A stretch of 64,000 nucleotides of DNA from an uncultured Desulfatitalea sp. GTDB taxonomy: Bacteria; Desulfobacterota; Desulfobacteria; Desulfobacterales; Desulfosarcinaceae. The DNA lies in contig CALMNL010000004.1 in the NCBI GenBank assembly GCA_937868765.1, positions 1,376,749-1,440,748 on the forward strand, in the 5' to 3' direction. Below the pieces are notes generated by a model. It searched no databases and had not been told where the DNA came from. It saw only the letters and a list, made by a program, of their open reading frames with translations. Position numbers and translations under genes: made by a program. Each line of letters starts with the position of its first letter. Positions within the stretch are counted from its first letter, which is position 1. This document shows, one piece after another, positions 16,386-24,117 of this stretch.

Positions 16386-17105
16386 TTATTTCAGATTGAT
16401 CTCCTGGGAGAGCAGTACCGCTTCGGCCACCTGCCGCATGGATTTGCGTGAATCCATGCTCTGCTTCTGGAGCCAGCGGTAGGCGGCCTCGCCATTTAGG
16501 TTCTTGTGCTGCATCAGGATTTCTTTGGCCCGCTCCACCAGCTTGCGGGTTTCCAGCTCTTCCTGAATGACCTTGGTCTTGACCATCAGCTCGGTGTTGA
16601 GAATGGCCACCGCGGCCTGGTTGGCCACGGCCGTGAGCAGGTTGACTTCGGTTTCGGAAAAGTCGTGCGGCTCGCTGGTAAAGCAGTTGAGCACACCGAT
16701 GACTTTGTCGTCTTTGAACAGCAGGGGGACGCCCACCATGGAAACCAGGCCCAACTTGCGGGCCATCTCCTTTTCCTTGAAACGACGGTTGCGCAGCACG
16801 TTCTTGATGGTCAGCGGGCGCTTATTGGTGGCGACATAGCCCACCACGCCTTCATTGAGGTTCAGGCTGCGGTCCTTGACATACTCGGGGGCGATGGCCT
16901 GGGTGGCCTTTAGGCGGATTTTGGGAGGGGTGACGGATTCGTCGATGAGCCAGAGGGAACAGATGGCCACACCGGTCACCTTGGCCGTGACCATGACGAT
17001 CAGCTTGAGCAGTTCCTCCAGATAGAGATCGGAGGTGATCGCCTGGCTGATGTCGGTAATCGCCCGGATATAGTCATCATAGGTTTTCGAATCGATTTTA
17101 TACAT
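16386..17105 (-). CDS. GAF-ANTAR RNA-binding antiterminator
   Basis: A 239-residue protein with a GAF sensor domain (about 10-175; GVVGYVATNKRPLTIKNV, GVPLLFKDDKVIGVLN) and a C-terminal ANTAR helix bundle (about 180-235; RKLVERAKEILMQ, AYRWLQKQSMDSRKSMRQVA). ANTAR domains bind paired hexaloop hairpins in nascent RNA and prevent termination. The next gene downstream on the same strand has a terminator-like leader, which makes it the likely target. The GAF ligand cannot be told from sequence. There is no receiver domain or kinase next to it, so activation may be by a small molecule. Confidence 0.88.
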   Translation of the reverse strand: MYKIDSKTYDDYIRAITDISQAITSDLYLEELLKLIVMVTAKVTGVAICSLWLIDESVTPPKIRLKATQAIAPEYVKDRSLNLNEGVVGYVATNKRPLTIKNVLRNRRFKEKEMARKLGLVSMVGVPLLFKDDKVIGVLNCFTSEPHDFSETEVNLLTAVANQAAVAILNTELMVKTKVIQEELETRKLVERAKEILMQHKNLNGEAAYRWLQKQSMDSRKSMRQVAEAVLLSQEINLK

Positions 17106-17196
17106 TTTTCGTCGCTCTGTGCCGGTGGATCGATCTCGTAGTCTAATATCTCTAAAGTTGTATGAATTTCAAGTTTTTAATTGAATTTTGACGACA

Positions 17197-17270
17197 TTGA
17201 CGCAAGCGTCGGACCAAATTAATGTTGACGTTGTCAACATTGACGGCTAATGATGTTGACAACGTCAACA
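17197..17270 (+). promoter_or_regulatory. TetR promoter with two perfect palindromic operators
   Basis: -35 TTGACG (17197-17202), 17-bp spacer, -10 TAATGT (17220-17225). Two operators follow: TGTTGAC-GTT-GTCAACA (17223-17239) and TGTTGAC-AAC-GTCAACA (17254-17270), centres 31 bp apart, about three helical turns. The first overlaps the -10 and the likely start of transcription, so repression by the adjacent TetR protein is expected. Confidence 0.8.
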
Positions 17271-17293
17271 TAAAAGGAGTGCCCATTTCTCCT

Positions 17294-17917
17294 GTGAAAA
17301 AGACAGACGCCTATCACCATGGGAACCTGCGAGCAGCGCTGATCGATTCCGCGCTGGCCGTGATCATTGAAAAAGGCGCCGAGGCAGTGACGATCCGGGA
17401 GGTGGCGGCCCGGACCGGGGTGAGCCATGCGGCGCCCTACCGCCATTTCCCGGACAAGAACGCCCTGATGGCGGCCGTGGCCAAAGAGGGCTTCGACCTG
17501 ATGGTGGCGCGGATGCGCCGGCGCATGGCGGCTTTTCCGGACGATCCGCTGCAGCGGCTCAAGTTTTGCGGCATCGGCTATATCGAGTTTGCCCTGGACC
17601 ATCCGGCCCATTACCGGGTGATGTTCGGTCCCGGGCAGGATCCGCTGCGCGCCTCGGAAGCGCTGAAGTTGTCGTCCGCCGCCTCGTTTCAAACTCTTTT
17701 CGACGCCATTACGGCCTGTCAGGCCAAGGGGGTGGTGCATGGAGGCGACCCCATGGCCATGGCCCTCTCCTGCTGGGCCATGGTGCACGGCTTTTCCATG
17801 CTGGTGATCGACGGCCTGGTGCAAACGCGAGCTTTTCATTCGGCGCTGCCGGCCATGATGGATGGGCTGGTCGACAGCCTCTATTTCGGCTTTCGCCCAG
17901 ATCGTGAACCGCTTTAA
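17294..17917 (+). CDS. TetR/AcrR-family transcriptional regulator
   Basis: About 207 residues from GTG 17294 (KKTDAYHHGNLRAAL). The N-terminal helix-turn-helix is clear (VTIREVAARTGVSHAAPYRHFPDKNALM), and the C-terminal ligand domain is of the TetR_C_33/WHG type (HPAHYRVMFG). An in-frame ATG at 17222 is unlikely as start because it sits in the -10 and first operator; AAAGGAG at 17273-17279 lies downstream of it. The gene probably represses itself and the Fe-S protein gene that follows after 64 bp. The inducer is unknown. Confidence 0.85.
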   Translation: MKKTDAYHHGNLRAALIDSALAVIIEKGAEAVTIREVAARTGVSHAAPYRHFPDKNALMAAVAKEGFDLMVARMRRRMAAFPDDPLQRLKFCGIGYIEFALDHPAHYRVMFGPGQDPLRASEALKLSSAASFQTLFDAITACQAKGVVHGGDPMAMALSCWAMVHGFSMLVIDGLVQTRAFHSALPAMMDGLVDSLYFGFRPDREPL

Positions 17918-17981
17918 ACTTGAAGATATGCCTAAACCTGGTGCAAACACCGGGCAAAATCCATGAAAGGAGCTACGACAT

Positions 17982-19046
17982 ATGGCAGCGGCCCCTGTCT
18001 ACCACAAACTGGCAAAGTTCCTCGACAACATGCCCAATGGCTTTCCCCCCACCGAGAGCGGGGTGGAGCTCAGGTTGCTGGAAAAGATCTTCACCCCCGA
18101 AGAGGCGGACCTATTCTGCGACCTGAAGCTTAAGTTCGAAACGCCCGAGCAGGTGGCCGAGCGCACCGGCCGGCCCCTGGAAGGTCTCGGCGACAGGCTG
18201 CGGTCCATGTGGCATCGGGGTCAGCTCTTCGGCATCGATTTCGGCACCACCCAGGTCTACCGGGCCCTTCCCTGGGTGTTCGGCATCTATGAATTCCAGC
18301 TCAAGCGCCTGGACCGGGAGATGGCCGAGCTGTGCGAGGAATATGCTCCGGTGTTCGGGAAGCAGTTTTTCCAGAACAAGCCGCAACTGATGCAGGTGGT
18401 ACCAGTTGAAAAAAAGATCGAGGCCCACCAGGAGGCCATGCCCTATGAAAAGGTGTCGGAGCTCATCGAAAAAGGGCTCTCGTTCGGTTTGAGTCCCTGC
18501 ATCTGCAAGAAAGAGAAGCAACTGCTGGACAAGGGCTGCGACAAGCCGCTGGAGGTGTGTCTGGGGATCGCGCCGGTACCGGGTGTTTTCGACAATCACC
18601 CGCTGATTCCGAAAGCCATCACCAAGGCCGAAGCTTACGAAGTGCTGCGCATTTCCGAAGAGGCGGGACTGGTGCACCTGACAAGCAACGTGGTTGAAGG
18701 CCACTACTTCATCTGCAACTGCTGCGGCTGTTGCTGCGGGGTGCTGCGCTCCATCAATGAATTGGGGATTTCGGAAGCGGTCAACTCGGCCTATTATGCC
18801 GAGATCGATGCCGAGCAATGCGTGAGCTGCGGGGTGTGCGCCGATGAACGTTGCCAGATCGCGGCCATCGAACCGGGGGATGGGGCTTACGCCATCCGGC
18901 AGGAAAAATGCATCGGCTGCGGCCTGTGCATCCCTACCTGTCCGTCGGAGGCCATCCGCCTGGTGCGCAAGCCCCAGGCCGAAATCCGTACGCCGCCCAA
19001 GACCGAGAAAGAGTGGTTCCAGATACGCGGTCAGATGCGGTCCTGA
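17982..19046 (+). CDS. 4Fe-4S dicluster protein with N-terminal helical region
   Basis: A 354-residue soluble protein. The first 110 residues look like a winged-helix or helical domain. The middle carries CICKKEKQLLDKGC and CNCCGCCCG, and the end a ferredoxin-like pair CVSCGVCADERC and CIGCGLCIPTCPSEAI for one or two [4Fe-4S] clusters. It has a good ribosome site (AAAGGAGCTACGACAT). It is probably co-transcribed with the TetR gene. Similar proteins occur widely in sulfate reducers; the electron partner is not known and I do not assign a reaction. Confidence 0.7.
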   Translation: MAAAPVYHKLAKFLDNMPNGFPPTESGVELRLLEKIFTPEEADLFCDLKLKFETPEQVAERTGRPLEGLGDRLRSMWHRGQLFGIDFGTTQVYRALPWVFGIYEFQLKRLDREMAELCEEYAPVFGKQFFQNKPQLMQVVPVEKKIEAHQEAMPYEKVSELIEKGLSFGLSPCICKKEKQLLDKGCDKPLEVCLGIAPVPGVFDNHPLIPKAITKAEAYEVLRISEEAGLVHLTSNVVEGHYFICNCCGCCCGVLRSINELGISEAVNSAYYAEIDAEQCVSCGVCADERCQIAAIEPGDGAYAIRQEKCIGCGLCIPTCPSEAIRLVRKPQAEIRTPPKTEKEWFQIRGQMRS

Positions 19047-19054
19047 AAAATGCC

Positions 19055-19086
19055 GCGGCCGGCCCGGTTTGGACCGGGCCGGCCGC
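19055..19086. terminator. Long GC-rich hairpin between convergent genes
   Basis: A perfect 14-bp stem GCGGCCGGCCCGGT/ACCGGGCCGGCCGC with a 4-base loop lies between the Fe-S protein gene and hsp20. There is no T tract, so it may slow polymerase in both directions or protect 3' ends. Confidence 0.55.
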
Positions 19087-19134
19087 CGACACCATTCAAC
19101 TCAATACCTGTTCGGCCGTTCGCTATCATCTCCA

Positions 19135-19578
19135 TCAATGAACCGTGATCTGTTTGGGCTTCTGCTCCGCGGGCTTGGGCACTTCGATCTTGAGCACGCC
19201 GTCCTTGTATTCGGCCTTGGTGCTTTCCGGATCGACTTCGGCCGGCAGGGTGAAGGAGCGTTCGAAGTGTCCGTAGGTGCGCTCACGGCGGTAGTAGTTC
19301 TCTTCCTTGGCCTCGTTTTCCGTCTTGCGCTCGCCCCTGAGGGTCAGGATGCGGCCCTCCACATTCACACTGATCTGATCTTTGTCCACCCCCGGCAACT
19401 CCGCCTTCACGACGAGGGCATCATCATTCTCGTACACATCCACCACCGGGTTCCAACTCCAGATGCCCTCTTTCCCGGAATCGGCCCGGGTGGGGAAGAA
19501 GATGCCGTCGAAAAGGGTATCGAAGCGGCTGGGGACATCGAACAAGCTTTTCATGGGGTTCCAGCGAATCAGTTCCAT
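19135..19578 (-). CDS. Small heat-shock protein Hsp20 (alpha-crystallin family)
   Basis: A 147-residue holdase chaperone. It starts MELIRWNPMKSLFDVPSRFD, has the alpha-crystallin core (about 45-135; VVKAELPGVDKDQISV, GRILTLRGER), the conserved ERSFTLPAEVD and the A-x-x-x-G-V-L motif (AEYKDGVLKIEVPK), and ends in a short tail. Ribosome site AGGAGGTAAGATT precedes the ATG. Confidence 0.92.
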   Translation of the reverse strand: MELIRWNPMKSLFDVPSRFDTLFDGIFFPTRADSGKEGIWSWNPVVDVYENDDALVVKAELPGVDKDQISVNVEGRILTLRGERKTENEAKEENYYRRERTYGHFERSFTLPAEVDPESTKAEYKDGVLKIEVPKPAEQKPKQITVH

Positions 19579-19645
19579 AATCTTACCTCCTGCATGCTTG
19601 GCTAATGGGTTTGATGCCTTGCGGCAGCCATTGCGATTTGAGCAG

Positions 19646-19673
19646 AAGATATGATTGGATGGCCATGTGTCAA
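19646..19673 (-). promoter_or_regulatory. Candidate sigma-70-type promoter of hsp20
   Basis: On the minus strand, TTGACA (19673-19668), 16-bp spacer, TATCTT (19651-19646), about 70 bp before the start codon. The region upstream (19675-19725) is AT-rich, possibly an UP element. No CIRCE element seen. Confidence 0.5.
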
Positions 19674-19739
19674 TATGATGCCATTACTTTTTTAATTTAT
19701 TTAGATTAATAATGTAACTTCGTGTCGGTCTATGAACGG

Positions 19740-19772
19740 AAATCGGGGCCGATCCGGGATCGACCCCGATTT
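19740..19772 (-). terminator. Terminator after the nfn operon
   Basis: AAATCGGGG (19740-19748) pairs with CCCCGATTT (19764-19772), a 9-bp stem with an internal GATC-rich loop. It lies 49 bp after the stop of nfnB and probably ends the nfnAB transcript; it reads as a hairpin in both directions. Confidence 0.6.
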
Positions 19773-19820
19773 TGGGTTGGCCTCAGCGTTGGCAGCAGGA
19801 GCATGCCGCGTGCCGGGGAG

Positions 19821-21224
19821 CTACCATCCCCAGGTGAGGTATTTGTGGATCGAGTTGGCCGCCGCGCGGCCGGCGCCCATGGCCAGGATGACCGTGGCCG
19901 CGCCGGTGACGATGTCACCGCCGGCCCACACCCCGCGTTTGGAGGTCTTGCCGGTCTCTTGGTCGGCCTGGATGTAGCCCCACTTGTTCAGTTTCAGATC
20001 CGGGGTGGACTGGGTCAGCAGCGGGTTGGCCCCCGATCCCACGGCCACCACCACCAGGTCGCATTTGATTTGGAATTCAGAACCCTTGATGGGTATCGGC
20101 CGACGCCGGCCGGAGGCATCCGGTTCGCCCAGTTCCATCTTCAGGCACTCCATGCCGGTGAGGCGGCCTGCCTCGTTGCCCAGGTAGCGCACCGGGTTGG
20201 TGAGCAGCATGAACTCGATACCCTCTTCTTCGGCATGGTGGATCTCCGCGGCCCTGGCCGGCATTTCGTCCCGGGAGCGGCGGTAGACGATCTTCACCGA
20301 TTCCGCACCCAGGCGCATGGCCGTGCGGGCCGAGTCCATGGCCACATTGCCGGCGCCCAGCACCGCCACATGTTTGCCCAGGGGAATGGGGGTGTCCACC
20401 TCGGGGAACTTGTAGGCCTTCATCAGGTTGGCCCGGGTAAGGTATTCGTTGGCTGAGAGGATGCCGATGAGGTTTTCGCCGGGAATATTCATGAAGCTGG
20501 GCAGGCCGGCGCCCACGCCCAGGTATATAGCGTCGTAGCCCTGCTCGAAAAGTTCGTCCAGCGAAACGGTGCGGCCGACCACGGAATTGCACCGCACCTC
20601 CACCCCCAGGCGCTCCAGGAAATTGACCTCCTGGGCCACGATGGCCTTGGGCAGGCGGAACTCGGGGATACCGTAGACCAACACGCCGCCGGGTTTATGA
20701 AAGGCCTCCATGATGGTGACGCTGTGGCCTTTCTGGATCAGGTCGCCAGCCACGGTGAGGCCCGAGGGGCCGGAGCCCACCACCGCCACGCGCTTGCCTG
20801 TGGCGGCCGCCGTGGGCGGCAGGGCGCCGGTGCCGTGCTCGCGCTCGTAGTCGGCGCAGAAACGCTCCAGGTTGCCGATGGCCACCGGCGTGCCCTTCTT
20901 GTTGAGGATGCATTTGCCTTCGCACTGGATCTCTTGGGGACAGACCCGGCCGCACACCGCCGGCAGGGCGTTCATGGACCAGATATGGCGGATGGCGGCG
21001 GTGAAATCTCCTTTATTGACCAGGTTGATGAAACCGGGGATATCGACGCTTACCGGACAGCCTTCCACGCAGCCCGGCTTTTTGCACTGCACGCAGCGCG
21101 CGGCCTCTTCCTGGGCCATGGCCGGTGTGTATCCGGTGGGGACTTCCTGGAAATTGCGTTTGCGGACATTGGGATCCTGCTCGGGCATCGGCACGCGGCC
21201 CGTCTTCTCTTTCTTTTCGCTCAT
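19821..21224 (-). CDS. nfnB: NfnB, large subunit of ferredoxin:NADP+ transhydrogenase (GltD-like)
   Basis: A 467-residue flavoprotein. The N-terminal part binds two Fe-S clusters (CVQCKKPGCVEGCP and CGRVCPQEIQCEGKC); then an FAD-binding GSGPSGLTVAGDL (about 150) and an NAD(P) fold GAGNVAMDSARTA (about 290), with a C-terminal GDIVTGAATVI. This fits the large subunit of electron-bifurcating NfnAB, which couples NADH plus reduced ferredoxin to NADPH. It follows nfnA on the same strand by 30 bp. A glutamate synthase small-chain assignment is the alternative, but the partner gene decides for Nfn. Confidence 0.9.
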   Translation of the reverse strand: MSEKKEKTGRVPMPEQDPNVRKRNFQEVPTGYTPAMAQEEAARCVQCKKPGCVEGCPVSVDIPGFINLVNKGDFTAAIRHIWSMNALPAVCGRVCPQEIQCEGKCILNKKGTPVAIGNLERFCADYEREHGTGALPPTAAATGKRVAVVGSGPSGLTVAGDLIQKGHSVTIMEAFHKPGGVLVYGIPEFRLPKAIVAQEVNFLERLGVEVRCNSVVGRTVSLDELFEQGYDAIYLGVGAGLPSFMNIPGENLIGILSANEYLTRANLMKAYKFPEVDTPIPLGKHVAVLGAGNVAMDSARTAMRLGAESVKIVYRRSRDEMPARAAEIHHAEEEGIEFMLLTNPVRYLGNEAGRLTGMECLKMELGEPDASGRRRPIPIKGSEFQIKCDLVVVAVGSGANPLLTQSTPDLKLNKWGYIQADQETGKTSKRGVWAGGDIVTGAATVILAMGAGRAAANSIHKYLTWGW

Positions 21225-21254
21225 CTCACGTCTCCTTTCGCGGGCTGCTACCCA

Positions 21255-22085
21255 TCATTCCGCCAACCGGCAGTAACCGTCGTAACACTGCTTCTCTTCC
21301 GTGCAGTAAGCTTTGAGCCGCAGGTTCAACTCATCGAAATTGACCAGATGACCGTCGAATTCCGGGCCGTCCACGCAGGCGAATTTGGTCTTGCCGCCCA
21401 CGCTCACCCGGCAGCCGCCGCACATGCCCGTGCCGTCGATCATGATCGGGTTGAGGCTGACCAGGGTCGGTACGTTCTTCTCTTTGGTGATGTTGCAGAC
21501 CGCTTTCATCATGGGCACCGGCCCGATGGCGACGACCTGCTGAACCTGGGTTTGGGCCAATACCTCTTTGACCACGTCGGTGACGAAGCCGTGATGGCCG
21601 TAGGAGCCGTCATCGGTGCAGATGCGCAGGTCGTTGGAGGCGGCCTTCATCTTCTCTTCCAGAATCAGCAGATCCTTGTTGCGGGCGCCGATGACGCAGA
21701 TGACATGGTTGCCCGCCTCTTTCATGGCGCGGGTGATGGGGTGCAAGACCGCCACGCCGGTGCCGCCGCCCACGCACAGGACGGTGCCCACCTTCTCGAC
21801 GTGGGTGGGCCGGCCAAGGGGACCGATGACATCCTGGTAGCCGTCGCCCACCTTCAGGTCTCTGAAAAGAGCGGTGGACTTGCCGACGACCATGTAAATG
21901 ATGGTGATGGTGCCTTTGGCGGGATTGGTCTCCGCCATGGTCAATGGAATCCGCTCGCCCTCTTCGTTTGCTTTGAGGATCACGAATTGGCCGGGCTTGG
22001 CTTTGCGGGCGATCAGAGGTGCTTCGATTTCGTTCAAGATCACCGTGCCTTGAGCCATCTCTTCGCGCGTGACGATTGGAAACAT
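21255..22085 (-). CDS. nfnA: NfnA, small subunit of ferredoxin:NADP+ transhydrogenase
   Basis: A 276-residue ferredoxin-NADP reductase-like protein: FAD domain (KPGQFVILKANEEGERIPLTM), NAD(P) domain (GGGTGVAVLHPI), and a C-terminal [2Fe-2S] motif CGGCRVSVGGKTKFAC. I chose ATG 22085 (MFPIVTREEM) because AAGGAGG stands about 8 bp upstream; a longer frame to 22217 is not supported. It is first in an operon with nfnB. A sulfide dehydrogenase (SudAB) name is sometimes given to the same pair. Confidence 0.9.
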   Translation of the reverse strand: MFPIVTREEMAQGTVILNEIEAPLIARKAKPGQFVILKANEEGERIPLTMAETNPAKGTITIIYMVVGKSTALFRDLKVGDGYQDVIGPLGRPTHVEKVGTVLCVGGGTGVAVLHPITRAMKEAGNHVICVIGARNKDLLILEEKMKAASNDLRICTDDGSYGHHGFVTDVVKEVLAQTQVQQVVAIGPVPMMKAVCNITKEKNVPTLVSLNPIMIDGTGMCGGCRVSVGGKTKFACVDGPEFDGHLVNFDELNLRLKAYCTEEKQCYDGYCRLAE

Positions 22086-22209
22086 ATTCCATCCTCCTTC
22101 GGTATTCATTAGTACAAGAGGATTTCTATTAGACCCTTTTGGGGCAAATTGGAAGCGCAGAATGGAGGAAGCCGTTGCCAAATCAGGCCTGGGATGGTAT
22201 CCGCCGGGC

Positions 22210-23001
22210 ATGAACATTTTCGACAGCCATTGCCACCTGGACGACCGGACCTATGACCGCGACCGCGAAGCGGTGATCGAGCGCGCCCGCCAGGCAGAGG
22301 TCCGCGCCCTGATGGTGGTGGGCATCGATCTGCCGACCACACGCAGGGCCGTGGCCATCGCCGAGAAGTACGCGCATGCCTTTGCATCGGTGGGAATGCA
22401 CCCCCACGACGCCCGGCACTGCGATGAGAAGACCCTGGCGGAATTGCGCGCCCTGGCCGACCACCCGCGGGTTAAGGCCTGGGGGGAAACCGGGTTGGAT
22501 TTCAACCGGATGCATTCGCCCCAGGCCGACCAGGAGCTCTGGTTTCAGCGGCAGTTGGACATGGCGGCCGATGCAGGCCTTCCCATGATTTTTCACGAGC
22601 GGGACAGTGGCGGACGGTTTCTGAAGATTCTCAAGAACAATTGGGGTCCGGAACGCACCGGCGTGGTGCACTGCTTTTCAGGCAGCGACCAGGAGTTGGA
22701 CAGCTACTTGGAGCTGGGGCTTTATATCGGCATCACCGGCATTCTGACCATCCACGCCCGGGGCGAGGCCCTGCGCACCCAGGCTCGGCGAATTCCGGTC
22801 GAGCGGCTGCTGGTGGAGACCGATGCCCCCTACTTGACGCCCACGCCGGAGCGCAACAAGTTCAAACGCAACGAGCCGGCTTTCGTACGCACGGTGCTGT
22901 TGAAGCTGGCACAGCTGCGCGGCGTGCCCGCCGAGAGCCTGGCGCCGGTGATCTGGACCAACACGTGCCGGCTGTTCAGGTTGCCGGAAGATATTCCATA
23001 A
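22210..23001 (+). CDS. TatD-family metal-dependent DNase
   Basis: A 263-residue TIM-barrel hydrolase starting MNIFDSHCHLDD. Metal-binding motifs are HCH near the N terminus, GETGLDF (about 96), H in MIFHERDSG, HCFSGS (about 155) and ETDAPYL (about 205). TatD proteins are Mg-dependent 3'-5' exonucleases acting in DNA repair. The open frame extends further upstream to 22069, but the family start is clearly ATG 22210. It diverges from nfnA. Confidence 0.9.
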   Translation: MNIFDSHCHLDDRTYDRDREAVIERARQAEVRALMVVGIDLPTTRRAVAIAEKYAHAFASVGMHPHDARHCDEKTLAELRALADHPRVKAWGETGLDFNRMHSPQADQELWFQRQLDMAADAGLPMIFHERDSGGRFLKILKNNWGPERTGVVHCFSGSDQELDSYLELGLYIGITGILTIHARGEALRTQARRIPVERLLVETDAPYLTPTPERNKFKRNEPAFVRTVLLKLAQLRGVPAESLAPVIWTNTCRLFRLPEDIP

Positions 23002-23014
23002 AATCCTGGTCCGC

Positions 23015-23350
23015 TCATTGGTCGTAGCGGTCGTTCAGGAAATCATCATCGTCGTCCATAGACCAATCGTCCTCTTCGATTTCCGCTTTGTCCGAATCGA
23101 CCTCGTCGGCCAGGTGAAAGCGAACGATCTGAATTTCGCTGCCCCCCTTGCTCTTGATGATAAAGCCGGTTGCCTCGATGGTTTCGTCCACATAATCGAG
23201 CAGCTTGCGGCCCTGGTTGTCCATTGTCACCCGGTAGATACGGCCGCTGTCCACGATCTGCAGCGCGATATCGTCATCGTCGAGCGCCAGCTCTTCCACG
23301 ATGCCTGAAATGGTGATGGTCTTAGACTTGCTCGTTTTGATTTTGGCCAT
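23015..23350 (-). CDS. Hypothetical acidic protein
   Basis: A 111-residue protein from ATG 23350 (MAKIKTSKSKTITISG), with a near-perfect ribosome site GGAGGAGGT three bases upstream. The N-terminal 85 residues look like a small beta domain (SGIVEELALDDDDIALQI, YRVTMDNQGRKLLDYVDETI); the C-terminal 28 residues are almost all acidic (EIEEDDWSMDDDDDFLND). The acidic tail could bind cations or a basic partner. Family not recognised. It converges with tatD. Confidence 0.75.
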   Translation of the reverse strand: MAKIKTSKSKTITISGIVEELALDDDDIALQIVDSGRIYRVTMDNQGRKLLDYVDETIEATGFIIKSKGGSEIQIVRFHLADEVDSDKAEIEEDDWSMDDDDDFLNDRYDQ

Positions 23351-23644
23351 GCTACCTCCTCCGGCTGCGCCAGCCGCTTCGGCCCTTCGCGATACACCGA
23401 CGTATAATGGCAACGAGTCGGCTTAAGTCAAAGCCCGAACCCCGCCGGGTCGCCAAGCGTACGTCCACCCTCAGGGGGATTCAATTTGCTGCCGGAACGG
23501 TACCGTGAAAGGAGCCGGACGAGCTGCGACAACAAACCGATGCACGTTTCAGGTGGCTATTGCGGTACTCGATCAGTCGATTTGCGACGCGAAAGGGGCC
23601 AAGCGCAAGACCGGCTTCATTCGGCATATGGAGGAAGGCACCGA

Positions 23645-23679
23645 AAAGAGCGGGGCCTTACGACCAGGCCCCGCTCTTT
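23645..23679 (-). terminator. Strong terminator after the micro-operon
   Basis: A perfect 14-bp stem AAAGAGCGGGGCCT/AGGCCCCGCTCTTT with a 7-base loop; on the minus strand it ends in TTTT. It lies 66 bp after the stop of the 30-residue ORF. Upstream on the map, 23351-23644 contains only short weak frames and I see nothing supported there. Confidence 0.85.
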
Positions 23680-23744
23680 CTCAATGATTTAGATCGGCCA
23701 CATATTTAACACGATGCGCTGCTAAGACACTGATTTTTGATACG

Positions 23745-23837
23745 TCACAGTTTGCAGGCCACTGCGGCACCGCCCACCGCCATGCACCGATTTACGAAAT
23801 ATCCCAACAAAATCAAGGTCAACATCAGGCCTATCAT
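23745..23837 (-). CDS. Small hydrophobic peptide, 30 residues (micro-operon gene 2)
   Basis: ATG 23837 is preceded by a near-ideal ribosome site (AAAGGAGGTCCACC). The peptide begins MIGLMLTLILLGYFV and forms one membrane helix, then a short tail with two Cys (RCMAVGG, VACKL). It starts 18 bp after the stop of the 44-residue ORF, on the same strand, and a strong terminator follows. No family is recognised. Small membrane peptides of this size often act as regulators of a membrane partner or as toxins, but nothing here decides between these. Confidence 0.6.
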   Translation of the reverse strand: MIGLMLTLILLGYFVNRCMAVGGAAVACKL

Positions 23838-23855
23838 GGTGGACCTCCTTTGCTT

Positions 23856-23990
23856 TTATCCCTGGACATCAACACCAAGGTCGCAGCCCAGGTTCGGGTC
23901 AGGGGAATCACATTTGAAATTGGCTTCGCGGGTATCGATATGTCCATCGCCGGCGTTGTCGAAAAAATCTTGAATGCGATCGTCGCTCAT
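23856..23990 (-). CDS. Small acidic protein, 44 residues (micro-operon gene 1)
   Basis: ATG 23990 follows an excellent ribosome site (AGGAGGTGACCC). The protein is acidic and soluble: it starts MSDDRIQDFFDNAGDGHID, has two Cys (FKCDSPDPNLGCDLGV) and ends VDVQG. The Asp/Gly run DNAGDGHIDTRE looks like a possible metal-binding loop, although it is not a canonical EF hand. It is followed by the hydrophobic peptide gene and a terminator. Family unknown. Confidence 0.6.
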   Translation of the reverse strand: MSDDRIQDFFDNAGDGHIDTREANFKCDSPDPNLGCDLGVDVQG

Positions 23991-24117
23991 GGGTCACCTC
24001 CTGTTTTATTCGCGTCCGTTTCATGTGACTTGAATTTAATGCTTTTCGCCGGGAGCGCCACAGTCACGGGTTGGGAGCGGAACGGGGGGTGAATCCTACC
24101 ATTGTAGGGGTCCGGTC

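Noticed and set aside
17222-17224. ATG proposed as start of the TetR gene.
   Set aside because: It lies within the -10 hexamer and first operator and has no ribosome site; GTG 17294 is a better start.
19055-19086. The long GC hairpin as a CRISPR-like or mobile repeat.
   Set aside because: It occurs once and sits between convergent genes, so a terminator-like role is simpler.
23486-23692. Short plus-strand frames between the acidic protein gene and the terminator.
   Set aside because: No ribosome site or family support; the terminator at 23645-23679 lies inside them.
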